Of a stretch of 64,000 nucleotides of DNA, positions 33,678-42,035 are shown in pieces. Numbering within the stretch: the stretch's first letter is position 1; every line of letters starts with the position of its first letter. The notes under the pieces were generated by a model. It made no database searches, was not told where the DNA came from, and worked only from the letters and a program-made list of their open reading frames with translations. This DNA is from Lentzea californiensis (GTDB lineage: Bacteria; Actinomycetota; Actinomycetes; Mycobacteriales; Pseudonocardiaceae). The DNA lies in the NCBI RefSeq assembly GCF_024648825.1, contig NZ_JANBBE010000005.1:248001-312000 (forward strand), given 5' to 3'. The translations under genes and the position numbers were made by a program.

Positions 33678-34794
33678 CCTCACCGCGGAGCAACGCAAGC
33701 TGCGCGACGAGCTCCGCGAGTACTTCGCGACAGTCATGTCCGACGCCGAACGCGAGGCGATGCTCACCGAACGGCACGGCGAGACCTATCGCGAGCTGGT
33801 CAGAAGACTCGGCCGTGACGGCAGGCTCGGCGTCGGCTGGCCGGAGGAGTACGGCGGCCTGGGGTTCGGGCCGGTCGAGCAGCAGATCTTCGTCAACGAG
33901 GCCGCCCGCGCGGACGTCCCGCTGCCGTACGTGACGCTGCAGACCGTCGGCCCGACGCTGCAGAAGTACGGAACCCAGGAGCAGAAGGACTTCTTCCTCC
34001 CGAAGATCCTCAGCGGCGACCTGCACTTCGCCATCGGCTACACCGAGCCGGACGCGGGCACGGACCTGGCCGCGTTGCGCACCAAGGCCGTCCGCGAAGA
34101 CGACCACTACGTCGTCAACGGGCAGAAGACGTTCACGACCGGCGGCCACGACGCGGACTACGTGTGGCTGGCCTGCCGCACCGGAGCTCCGGACTCGCGG
34201 CACAGGGGCATCACGATCCTGATCGTCGACACCACCGACCCCGGCTACTCGTGGACGCCGATCATCACCTGCGACGGTGCCCATCACGTCAACGCCACCT
34301 ACTACAACGACGTCCGCGTGCCCGAGTCCCGCCGGGTCGGCGAGGAGAACAAGGGCTGGCGGCTGATCACCACTCAGCTCAACCACGAACGCGTGATGCT
34401 CGGCCCGTCCGGCCGGCTCGGCGCGCTGGTCGAGCGGGTCCACGGCTGGGCGTCGGAACGTCAGCTCCTCGACGAACCGGACGTGCGGCGGGCGCTGGCC
34501 GAGGCGCGGGCGGTCCACCGCGTGAACGAGCTGCTGAACTGGCAGGTCGCCAGCGGTGAGGTCGAGGTCGCGGACGCTTCGGCGACGAAGGTGTTCGCCG
34601 CCGACCGGACCCAGCACATCGGCCGGTTGCTGGACGAGCTGGTCGGCCGGCACGGCGCTCCAGCCGAACTGACGAAGTGGCTGGACGTCCAGGCACGGCG
34701 CAACCTCGTGCTGACGTTCGGCGGGGGAGTGCAGGAGATCCAGCGCGAACTGATCGCCAACATCGGGCTCGGTCTGCCGCGGGTGGTGCGATGA
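33667..34794 (+). CDS. fadE29: Acyl-CoA dehydrogenase, FadE29/ChsE2-like
   Basis: A 375-residue acyl-CoA dehydrogenase carrying the complete FAD site and the catalytic-half features (FAIGYTEPDAGTDLAALRTK, TTGGHDADYVWLACRT, LTFGGGVQEIQRELIA). It forms the active heterotetramer with the preceding ChsE1. The product is the alpha-beta-unsaturated steroid-CoA, which the next two genes hydrate. The ATG lies inside the end of fadE28. Confidence 0.9.
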   Translation: MFIDLTAEQRKLRDELREYFATVMSDAEREAMLTERHGETYRELVRRLGRDGRLGVGWPEEYGGLGFGPVEQQIFVNEAARADVPLPYVTLQTVGPTLQKYGTQEQKDFFLPKILSGDLHFAIGYTEPDAGTDLAALRTKAVREDDHYVVNGQKTFTTGGHDADYVWLACRTGAPDSRHRGITILIVDTTDPGYSWTPIITCDGAHHVNATYYNDVRVPESRRVGEENKGWRLITTQLNHERVMLGPSGRLGALVERVHGWASERQLLDEPDVRRALAEARAVHRVNELLNWQVASGEVEVADASATKVFAADRTQHIGRLLDELVGRHGAPAELTKWLDVQARRNLVLTFGGGVQEIQRELIANIGLGLPRVVR

Positions 34795-35678
34795 TCGACA
34801 TCGAGAAGGAAGCGGCCCGCATCGCGGAACAGGGCGAAAGCGCACCGCGGCTGGCGCGTGACCCGGTCAACCTGCCGATGATCAACAACTGGCTGGAGGC
34901 CATCGGCGACGAACACCCCGGCTACACCGAGGTCGCGCCGCCCGCGATGGTCCAGGTGTGGACGATGGCCGGGCTGCACGGCCAACGCACCCTCGACGAT
35001 CCGCTCGGCGCGATGATGACCATCCTGGACGAGGCCGGCTACACGTCGGTCGTCGCCACGAACAGCGACCAGACCTATCATCGGTACCTCAAGGTCGGCG
35101 AGCACCTGTCGGTGACGACGAGCCTGGAAGATGTGACCGGGCCGAAGAGGACCGGGCTGGGCGAAGGCTGGTTCGTGACGACCCGCAGCACCTGGTGGGT
35201 CGGGGACGAGGCCGTCGCCGAGATGCGGTTCCGGGTGCTGAAGTTCAAGCCCGCGCGGAAGCCCGACCCGAAGCCGGAAACTCCGAAGCCGCAGGCCATC
35301 CGGCCGTCCGTCAACCGCGACACCGAGTACTTCTGGGAAGGCACCCGGCTGGGCGAGCTGCGCATCCAACGGTGTGGCGGCTGCGGCCTGCTGCGCCACC
35401 CACCAGGCCCGATGTGTCCGGAATGCGGTGCCATCAAGCCGAAGTACCTCGTGTCGGAGGGTTACGGCGTGGTCTACAGCTACGTCGTGCACCACCACCC
35501 GCAGGTGCCGGGCAAGCAGACCCCGTTCGTCATCGCCCTGGTCGAACTGGACGAGGGCGTGCGGATGCTGGGCGAACTGGACGGCGAGCCCAGCGTCGGA
35601 CTCCCGGTCGAGGTCGTCTTCACCAAGGTCGACGACGAGCTGACGATGCCCAGCTGGAGGCCCCGTGCGGATCGGTGA
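34791..35678 (+). CDS. chsH2: ChsH2: MaoC-like hydratase subunit with DUF35 domain
   Basis: A 295-residue two-domain protein. The N-terminal MaoC-type hot-dog half (about 1-160) pairs with ChsH1 to hydrate the steroid enoyl-CoA. The C-terminal DUF35 half (about 175-295) carries a zinc ribbon with C-x2-C (CGGC) and CPEC, followed by an OB fold; in homologues it binds and activates the aldolase Ltp2. All three partners are consecutive here. ATG overlaps the fadE29 stop. Confidence 0.93.
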   Translation: MIDIEKEAARIAEQGESAPRLARDPVNLPMINNWLEAIGDEHPGYTEVAPPAMVQVWTMAGLHGQRTLDDPLGAMMTILDEAGYTSVVATNSDQTYHRYLKVGEHLSVTTSLEDVTGPKRTGLGEGWFVTTRSTWWVGDEAVAEMRFRVLKFKPARKPDPKPETPKPQAIRPSVNRDTEYFWEGTRLGELRIQRCGGCGLLRHPPGPMCPECGAIKPKYLVSEGYGVVYSYVVHHHPQVPGKQTPFVIALVELDEGVRMLGELDGEPSVGLPVEVVFTKVDDELTMPSWRPRADR

Positions 35679-36048
35679 TTCCCTGCCCGAGTGGCACGTC
35701 GAGGCCACCCCGACGTTCGTGATCAGCACCGCGCTGGCCACCCGCGACTTCCAGGACGTGCACCACGACCGCGACCTGGCGGTCCAGCGCGGGTCGAAGG
35801 ACATCTTCATCAACATCCTCACCACCACCGGTCTGGTGCAGCGCTACGTCACGGACTGGGCGGGCCCGGAGGCGTTGGTGCGCCAGGTGAACATCAAGCT
35901 CGGCGCGCCCTGCTTCGCCTACGACACGCTGAAGTTCTTCGGCCAGATCGTCGAACGCGAGCAGCAGGACCTGACCATCGAGGTCGTCGGCCGGACCGCG
36001 CACGGCGACCACGTCACCGGAACCGTGAAGATCGAGGTGCCCGCGTGA
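35665..36048 (+). CDS. chsH1: ChsH1: MaoC-like hydratase subunit
   Basis: A 127-residue hot-dog protein with the hydratase motif (RDFQDVHHDRDLA, about 27-39), which carries the catalytic Asp and His. It forms the active enoyl-CoA hydratase with ChsH2, adding water to the C3 side-chain double bond. GTG start inside the end of chsH2 (14-bp overlap) and 4-bp overlap with ltp2. Confidence 0.93.
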   Translation: MRIGDSLPEWHVEATPTFVISTALATRDFQDVHHDRDLAVQRGSKDIFINILTTTGLVQRYVTDWAGPEALVRQVNIKLGAPCFAYDTLKFFGQIVEREQQDLTIEVVGRTAHGDHVTGTVKIEVPA

Positions 36049-37187
36049 ACGCCGCGATCGTCGGCATCGGCGCGACCGACTTCTCCAAGGACTCCGGCCG
36101 CAGCGAGCTCCAGCTCGCCGTCGAGGCCGTCAGGGCCGCCCTCGACGACGCCGGCCTCGAACCGTCCGATGTGGACGGCCTGGTCAGCTTCACCATGGAC
36201 ACCAACGCCGAGATCGCCGTCGCGCGCGAGCTGGGCATCCCGGAGCTGACGTTCTTCAGCCGCGTGCATTATGGCGGCGGGGCGGCGTGCGCGACGGTCC
36301 AGCAGGCCGCGATGGCCGTCGAGACCGGCGCGGCGAAGGTCGTCGTCTGCTACCGGGCGTTCAACGAACGCTCCGGGCACCGGTTCGGGCAGGTCCAGAC
36401 GGCGGCCGCGGCCAACATCGACAACAGCTGGTCGTACCCGATGGGCCTGGGCACACCGGCCGCCATGGTCGCCATGTTCGCCCGCCGGTACATGCACGAG
36501 TACGGCGCCACGAGCGAGGACTTCGGCCGGATCGCGGTGATCGACCGCAAGCACGCCGCCACGAACCCGCACGCGTGGTTCCACGAACGGCCGATCACCC
36601 TGGACGACCACCAGTCGTCGCGCTGGATCGCCGAACCGCTGCGGCTCCTGGACTGCTGCCAGGAGAGCGACGGCGGCGTGGCGCTGGTCGTCACTTCGGC
36701 GGAACGAGCCCGCGACCTGCCGAACAGGCCCGCGCACGTCAGGGCGGCGACGCAGGGCAGCGGGGTGGACCAGTTCACGATGACCAGCTACTACCGCGAC
36801 GACCTGACCCGGTTGCCCGAAATGGGCGTGGTGGCGAGGGGACTGTGGGAAAAGTCGGGCATCGGTCCGTCCGATGTGGACGTCGCCGTGCTCTACGACC
36901 ACTTCACGCCGTTCGTCCTGGTCCAACTCGAAGAGCTGGGCTTCTGCGGGCGGGGTGAGGCCAAGGACTTCGTCGCGTCCGGTGCGCTCGAGCTGGACGG
37001 AACGCTCCCGCTCAACCCGCACGGCGGCCAGCTCGGCGAGGCCTACCTGCACGGCATGAACGGCATCGCCGAGGGAGTGCGCCAGATCCGCGGCACCGCG
37101 GTGAACCAGGTCGCCGGCGTCGAGCACGTCCTGGTCACCGCCGGCACCGGCGTCCCGACCAGCGGCCTAGTCCTGGGCCAGGGTTAA
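36045..37187 (+). CDS. ltp2: Ltp2: thiolase-like steroid-CoA aldolase
   Basis: A 380-residue thiolase-superfamily protein without the usual pair of catalytic Cys residues. It begins AAIVGIGATDFSKDSGRSEL and ends with the His motif LNPHGGQLGEAYLHGMNG. With the DUF35 domain of ChsH2 it cleaves the hydrated side chain by a retro-aldol reaction, giving androstenedione and propionyl-CoA. GTG start overlapping chsH1. Its end overlaps the convergent chsH3 end by 21 bp. Confidence 0.93.
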   Translation: MNAAIVGIGATDFSKDSGRSELQLAVEAVRAALDDAGLEPSDVDGLVSFTMDTNAEIAVARELGIPELTFFSRVHYGGGAACATVQQAAMAVETGAAKVVVCYRAFNERSGHRFGQVQTAAAANIDNSWSYPMGLGTPAAMVAMFARRYMHEYGATSEDFGRIAVIDRKHAATNPHAWFHERPITLDDHQSSRWIAEPLRLLDCCQESDGGVALVVTSAERARDLPNRPAHVRAATQGSGVDQFTMTSYYRDDLTRLPEMGVVARGLWEKSGIGPSDVDVAVLYDHFTPFVLVQLEELGFCGRGEAKDFVASGALELDGTLPLNPHGGQLGEAYLHGMNGIAEGVRQIRGTAVNQVAGVEHVLVTAGTGVPTSGLVLGQG

Positions 37188-38000
37188 CACCGCGTCGGCG
37201 AGAACGGGACGGTCCCCGGCGGACGTCGTCAGCACCAGCCGCGGACCGTCCCGCCACACCCGCGTGGTCAGCGTCTCGCCGGGGAACACCACGCCCGCGA
37301 ACTTCACCCCGAACGACGCCACCTGCTCCGGCCCGTCCAGCACGGCGTCTACCACCGCCCGGCACACCACGCCGTACGTGCACAGCCCGTGCAGGATCGG
37401 GGCGTCGAACCCGGCCCGTTGCGCGAACTCGGGGTCGGCGTGCAGCGGATTGCGATCACCGCACAGCCGGTACAGGTAGGCCTGCTGCGGCAGGGTCGGT
37501 GTCTCGATCACGAAGTCCGGCTCGCGGTCGGGCACCTCCACCTTGCCCGACGGCCCCCGGTCACCGCCGAACCCGCCCTCGCCACGGGCGAAGATGCTGG
37601 ACCGGGTCGTGTAGAGCGCGGTGCCGCCGGGCGTCACGGCCGTCGACTCCTGCACGATGACCGCGGCTTTGCCCTTGTCCCACACGTCCGCGATCCGCGT
37701 CCGCAGCACGGCCTCACCCTCGGCGGGCAGCGGCGCGTGCACGGCGATCTCCTGCGTGCCGTGCAGAACTCTGGCCAGGTCGATGTCGACACCGGGGAAC
37801 GACACGGCGGGCGGCGCGGTCTCGTGGAAGCGCGGTGCCACCACCCCGAACGTCGGCAGCACCCGCAGGCCCTGCTCGTAGACGTAACGGAGTTCGGTGG
37901 CCCCCAGCGCCAGGTGGTAGAGCAGCACGTCGGACTCGGTCCAGGAGAACTTGACCTCGGGAAGCTCCGCCCCGACGGCGACGGAAGGATCGATCGGCAT
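37167..38000 (-). CDS. chsH3: ChsH3-like MaoC double hot-dog enoyl-CoA hydratase
   Basis: A 277-residue protein with a degenerate N-terminal hot-dog half and an active C-terminal half with the hydratase 2 motif YRLCGDRNPLHADPEFAQRAG (Asp and His). It matches M. tuberculosis Rv3538 (ChsH3), reported to hydrate the C5 side-chain enoyl-CoA produced by FadE34. It is the last gene of the leftward kstD-kshA-kshB operon, 10 bp after kshB. Confidence 0.87.
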   Translation of the reverse strand: MPIDPSVAVGAELPEVKFSWTESDVLLYHLALGATELRYVYEQGLRVLPTFGVVAPRFHETAPPAVSFPGVDIDLARVLHGTQEIAVHAPLPAEGEAVLRTRIADVWDKGKAAVIVQESTAVTPGGTALYTTRSSIFARGEGGFGGDRGPSGKVEVPDREPDFVIETPTLPQQAYLYRLCGDRNPLHADPEFAQRAGFDAPILHGLCTYGVVCRAVVDAVLDGPEQVASFGVKFAGVVFPGETLTTRVWRDGPRLVLTTSAGDRPVLADAVLTLAQD

Positions 38001-38010
38001 CAGGCGCCCC

Positions 38011-38979
38011 TCACTCGTAGGTGATCTTCACGGTGTCGGTGACCGGAACCGACTGGCACGCCAGCACGATGCCCTCGGCGATGTCCTCGGAGTCGAGCAC
38101 GTCGTTGTTGAGCATCTTGACCTCGCCCTCGACCAGCCGGCACGCGCACGCGCTGCACGCACCCTCGCGGCACGAGTAAGGCGCGTCGAGTCCTTTCTCC
38201 AGCAACAGGTCGAGCAGCTTCGTCCGCGCGGGCCACGGAAACCGGTGCCGTTCACCGTCCAGCTCGACCTCGACGACCGCGTCCGGCCGGTCGTCGACCA
38301 CCGGGACCACGGCCGAGAACGGATCACTGGACAGCGACACGAACTTCTCGACGTGCACGACCGGCACGTCGTGCAGCGCTTTGCGCGCGGCCTCCATGAA
38401 CGGTCCGGGCCCGCACACGAACGCCTCGTCGCAGTCACGGACGAACGCCCGCAGCCCCGCCACCGAAGGCAGGCCCTGCACCGATTCCAGCCAGTGCACC
38501 ACGGTCAGCCGGTCCGGGTGCTGCCGAGCCAGCTCGGAGAGCTCTCGCGCGAAGATCACCGAAGCTTCGTCCCGGTTGGCGTAGACCAGGAACACCTGCC
38601 CCGAGCCCTGCGTCAGCACCGCCCGGATGATCGACATGACCGGCGTGATCCCGCTGCCCGCCGCGAACGCGAGCAACGACCCGTTCAGCGACGAAGGCGT
38701 GAACACCCCGGCCGGGGCGAGCACGTCCAGTTCCATCCCGGCGGCCAGCGACGAGCACATCCAGTGCGACCCGTACCCGTCCGGCGTCCGCTTGACCGTG
38801 ATCTTCAACGGCTCGCCCGGCGCGCTGGACAGCGAGTAGCAGCGCGCCACGTCACCGGCCCGCACGGTCAGGAACTGCCCGGGTCTCACCGCGAAGTCCA
38901 CACCGGACAGCACGAACGAGCGCGCGTCGGCGGTCTCCTCGATCACGGCGTCGACCCGGAGCCGGTGCACCTCAGCCAT
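38011..38979 (-). CDS. kshB: KshB: reductase component of 3-ketosteroid 9-alpha-hydroxylase
   Basis: A 322-residue flavin reductase. In order it has an FAD domain (RCYSLSSAPGEPLKITVK near 46), an NAD(P) domain (AAGSGITPVMSIIRA) and a C-terminal plant-type [2Fe-2S] ferredoxin with CREGACSACAC and a distal LACQS. It passes electrons from NADH to KshA. ATG 38979 is within the end of the small Cys-rich gene (8-bp overlap). Confidence 0.94.
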   Translation of the reverse strand: MAEVHRLRVDAVIEETADARSFVLSGVDFAVRPGQFLTVRAGDVARCYSLSSAPGEPLKITVKRTPDGYGSHWMCSSLAAGMELDVLAPAGVFTPSSLNGSLLAFAAGSGITPVMSIIRAVLTQGSGQVFLVYANRDEASVIFARELSELARQHPDRLTVVHWLESVQGLPSVAGLRAFVRDCDEAFVCGPGPFMEAARKALHDVPVVHVEKFVSLSSDPFSAVVPVVDDRPDAVVEVELDGERHRFPWPARTKLLDLLLEKGLDAPYSCREGACSACACRLVEGEVKMLNNDVLDSEDIAEGIVLACQSVPVTDTVKITYE

Positions 38980-39211
38980 CGGCGACCTCCAGCGTTCCCT
39001 CGCGCACGGCCTTCTCGATGCTGTCGCGCAACCGCAGGCACGTCGGCACGAGCGCCGCCCGCGCACCGCACAGCTCAGGGCAGTCACGGGTGTCGGACAG
39101 CCACTGCACGCTCGTGTGCTGTGGGCTGTTCTTCTTCACCAGCACCCGGTTCCCGCAGTCGCACCCCACCGGCACCATGCCACCGGCGAGGAACTCGTCG
39201 CGCTCGCTCAC
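38972..39211 (-). CDS. Small Cys-rich protein between kshA and kshB
   Basis: A 79-residue protein of no family I can name. It has six Cys: a CDC pair, a C-P-E-L-C pair and a T-C, and the pattern N-S-P-Q-H-T-S-V-Q-W, which suggests metal or [Fe-S]-like binding. GTG 39211 overlaps the kshA stop (GTGA), and its end overlaps the kshB start, so it is translationally locked between the two hydroxylase components. It may help KshA/KshB assembly or electron transfer; this is an inference from position. Confidence 0.72.
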   Translation of the reverse strand: MSERDEFLAGGMVPVGCDCGNRVLVKKNSPQHTSVQWLSDTRDCPELCGARAALVPTCLRLRDSIEKAVREGTLEVADG

Positions 39212-40335
39212 GTCGCCGACTCCTGGCGCGCGAGGTTCTCCGCGACCTCCTTCTCCCACACCTCGATCGCCCGGCTCGTGTCGACCTCGAACTCGAAGCG
39301 CCGCACCATGTCGTCGCTGACGTCCTCGACATCGACGTAGAACTGCTCGTACCAGCGGCGGAGCTGGTACACCGGCCCGTCCTCCTCGCACAGCAACGGG
39401 TTGTCGATGCGCGACTTGTTCTGCCAGATCTCCACGTCCTGCAGGAACCCGACGCCGATGCCGCGCGCGAACTTCCTCGCGATCTTGTCCGCGTGCTCGT
39501 CGTCCACACCGGGCAGCTTCTTCACGATCGCGCCCCACTGGAGCTTGAACGAGGTCGGCGAGATCGGGTAGTGGCAGTTGATCAGCACCGTCTCGATCTC
39601 GATGCCCTTGTAGTCGTTCCACAGGTAGTCGATCATGTAGGACGGCCCGTGGTACGCGGCCTCGGAACGCACTTCCACGTCACCGGTGTAGTTGGAGCCC
39701 ATCGCGACGTCCGGACGGCCGCGCGTCGTCAGGTACTGCGAGGCGACGTGGCCCTCCATCACGTTCTTGAAGTACGTCGGGAACGCGAAGTGGATGTAGA
39801 AGAAGTGGGCCATGTCGACGACGTTGTCGATGATCTCGCGGCAGTTCGCGTTGTCGATCACCACCGAGTCCCAGGTCCAGTTGCTCCACTCGTCGCTGAA
39901 CGCCGACTCGATGCGCGGGATCGTGATGTGCTCCGGCGGCGGGTTTCCCTGCGGGTCGTTCCACACGAAGAGCTGCTTGTTCTCCTCCAGGGTGATCCAC
40001 GACCGGGTGCGCGCCCTCAGCGGAACCCGCTTGGCGTAGGGGATGTCGACGCACTTGCCGTTGCCCGCCCAGCGCCAGTCGTGGAACGGGCAGGCGATGT
40101 TGTTGCCCTTGATCGTGCCCTGGGTGAGGTCGCCGCCCATGTGCCGGCAGTACCCGTCCAGGACGTTGATCTTGCCGTCCTCGGTCGCGAACACCACGAG
40201 CTTCGTGCCGAACGCCTCGATGGCGTGGGGTTTGCCGTCGCGGAAGCTGCTGGCGAGGCCCAGGCAGTGCCAGCCTCGCGCGAACCTCGCCGGAGGCGTG
40301 CCCGCGTCGATCGTCCGCACGCTGTCCTGCGTCAT
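39208..40335 (-). CDS. kshA: KshA: oxygenase component of 3-ketosteroid 9-alpha-hydroxylase
   Basis: A 375-residue Rieske non-haem oxygenase. The Rieske cluster ligands are C63, H65, C82 and H85 (CRHMGG ... CPFHDW). The mononuclear iron site has D174, H177 and H182 in VVDMAHFFYIH. It hydroxylates C9 of a 3-ketosteroid, which together with delta1-desaturation opens ring B. ATG overlaps the kstD stop. It is the second gene of the leftward operon, with its reductase two genes downstream. Confidence 0.95.
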   Translation of the reverse strand: MTQDSVRTIDAGTPPARFARGWHCLGLASSFRDGKPHAIEAFGTKLVVFATEDGKINVLDGYCRHMGGDLTQGTIKGNNIACPFHDWRWAGNGKCVDIPYAKRVPLRARTRSWITLEENKQLFVWNDPQGNPPPEHITIPRIESAFSDEWSNWTWDSVVIDNANCREIIDNVVDMAHFFYIHFAFPTYFKNVMEGHVASQYLTTRGRPDVAMGSNYTGDVEVRSEAAYHGPSYMIDYLWNDYKGIEIETVLINCHYPISPTSFKLQWGAIVKKLPGVDDEHADKIARKFARGIGVGFLQDVEIWQNKSRIDNPLLCEEDGPVYQLRRWYEQFYVDVEDVSDDMVRRFEFEVDTSRAIEVWEKEVAENLARQESAT

Positions 40336-41903
40336 CGCTCTCCTCCAGAGATGTCGAGGCCGGCGAGGTACCCGAACGTCATCGCCGGTCCGAGGGTGGC
40401 TCCCGCGCCCGCGTAGGTGTGTCCCATGACCGAAGCACTGGTGTTGCCCGCCGCGTACAGGCCTTCGATCACCGAACCGTCCTCGCGCAGCACGCGCGCA
40501 TGGGCGTCGGTGCGCAGGCCGCCCTTGGTGCCGAGGTCACCGGGCACGATCTTGACCGCGTAGAACGGGCCGGTGGTCAGCGGCGCGAGGTTGGGGTTCG
40601 GCTTGGTGCGCGGATCGCCGTAGTAGCGGTCGTACGCGCTGTCGCCCCGGTGGAAGTCGGCGTCCTTGCCGTCCACGGCCAGTGTGTTGAACCGCCGGAC
40701 GGTCTCGGTCAGCTCCGGCAGGCCGGCCTCCTGGGCGAGTTCCTCCAGGCTGGGCGCGGTGAGCACGGTGTCCTTCCAGCGCCGGGGGAGCGGGCGCCGG
40801 GGCGGGATGCCGCAGAACGGGTAGCGGCCGCGGTAGGAGTGGTCGAAGACGAGCCAGGTGTCACCGGTCATGGCGTTGACCACGTCGATGTAGGGCGCGG
40901 CCTCGTTCACGAACCGGCGGCCGGTCTTGTCGACCAGCACGCAGCCGGGCAGGGACCGCTCCGCGAGCAGGAAGAACGGGCCGCGCGGCAGCGGGACCGA
41001 CGGGCCCCACCAGGCGTCGTCCATCAGTCCGACGGCGGCGCCGGCCCGTTGCCCGGCCTCGATGCCGTCGCCGGTGTTCGCCTTGGCGCCGACCGTCCAC
41101 TCCGTACCCATGTCCTGATGTTGCTTGCGCATCCGTTCGTTGTTCTCGAACCCGCCGGACGCCAGCACCACGTGCTTCGCCAGGATCACCTTGTCGCCGA
41201 CCAGAACTCCGGCCACACGACCGTTCTCGTGGTGCAGGTCGGTCATCGCGGTGTTGAGCCTGACCTCGACGTCCAGCGCCTTGAGCCCGGCCCGCAGGCC
41301 CGCCGTCAGTGCCTGGCCCATGGTGAGGCGGCGGCCCGGCAGGAACCGGCGCGCGAAGACCTTGGCGGCGGTGAGGACGCCGCGCGGATGCCTGCCGATC
41401 AGGGTCAGCCACCGGTAGTCGGTCTGGGTGATCACGATGCCCGCGGGCGTCGGCACGTAAGGCGGTTCGAGGTCCTTGATCTCCTCGCCCAGCAGCGATG
41501 CGGTGAACGGCAGCGGTTCGACCGAGCGGCCGCGCGGCTGCCCTCCCGGCGCTTCCGGGTAGTAGTCGGAGTACTCGCGCACCCAGCGGAACTTCAGCGG
41601 CGTGTGGGCGCAGACGAACGCCAGCATGGCCGGTCCGGCTTCCAGGAACGCCTCCCGCAGCTCCTCCGGTACGTCCGGAGCGATGTGCGCCAGGTAGGTG
41701 CTCGCTCGTTCCGGGGAGTCGGGCACGCCGTTGGCGGCGACCACGGCGTTGTTCGGCACCCAGATGCCTCCGCCCGACCGCGCGGTCGAGCCGCCGTAGT
41801 GCGCGGCCTTCTCGATGATCAGGGTCCGCAGGCCGTTCCGAGCGGTGCAGAGCGCGGCTGTCATGCCCGCCGCGCCGCTGCCGACGACGATCACGTCGTA
41901 CAT
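40332..41903 (-). CDS. kstD: KstD: 3-ketosteroid delta1-dehydrogenase
   Basis: A 523-residue flavoprotein. An N-terminal FAD motif (V-G-S-G-A-A-G-M) is followed by HYGGSTARSGGGIWVPNN, a steroid pocket with YSDYYPEAPGGQPRGRS, and the C-terminal SVMGHTYAGAGATLGPAMTF, all hallmarks of KstD. It introduces the C1-C2 double bond that, with KshA, destabilises ring B. The ATG 41903 has GGAGG four nt upstream; a GTG one codon earlier is too close to the ribosome site. It leads the leftward operon behind a KstR box. Confidence 0.95.
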   Translation of the reverse strand: MYDVIVVGSGAAGMTAALCTARNGLRTLIIEKAAHYGGSTARSGGGIWVPNNAVVAANGVPDSPERASTYLAHIAPDVPEELREAFLEAGPAMLAFVCAHTPLKFRWVREYSDYYPEAPGGQPRGRSVEPLPFTASLLGEEIKDLEPPYVPTPAGIVITQTDYRWLTLIGRHPRGVLTAAKVFARRFLPGRRLTMGQALTAGLRAGLKALDVEVRLNTAMTDLHHENGRVAGVLVGDKVILAKHVVLASGGFENNERMRKQHQDMGTEWTVGAKANTGDGIEAGQRAGAAVGLMDDAWWGPSVPLPRGPFFLLAERSLPGCVLVDKTGRRFVNEAAPYIDVVNAMTGDTWLVFDHSYRGRYPFCGIPPRRPLPRRWKDTVLTAPSLEELAQEAGLPELTETVRRFNTLAVDGKDADFHRGDSAYDRYYGDPRTKPNPNLAPLTTGPFYAVKIVPGDLGTKGGLRTDAHARVLREDGSVIEGLYAAGNTSASVMGHTYAGAGATLGPAMTFGYLAGLDISGGER

Positions 41904-41925
41904 CACACCTCCACGGGGCTCAGAC

Positions 41926-42025
41926 TAGAACAGGTTATAGTTCTGAGGCGGTTTGGCGCTATGGTGTAGGAGTTCCAGGCAAGTCGACTCACCAAGAACC
42001 TGTTTCTTGCCAAGAACGTGTTCCA
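41926..42025. promoter_or_regulatory. Three KstR-like boxes in the kstD / hsa divergent promoter
   Basis: TAGAACAGGTTATA (41926-41939) fully fits TnnAACnnGTTnnA and lies 23 bp upstream of kstD. Two more AACnnGTT cores occur near the rightward gene: AAGAACCTGTTTCT (41994-42007) and AAGAACGTGTTCCA (42012-42025); both keep the core but not the outer bases. They would give coordinated control of both operons. Confidence 0.75.
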
Positions 42026-42035
42026 GGAGGGTTGC

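Noticed and set aside
37951-40416. 821-codon + strand frame opposite kshA/kshB
   Set aside because: Shadow spanning several real genes; a single protein of this kind is not supported by any motif.
40419-41969. 516-codon + strand frame opposite kstD
   Set aside because: Shadow of kstD, which has complete FAD and steroid-dehydrogenase motifs.
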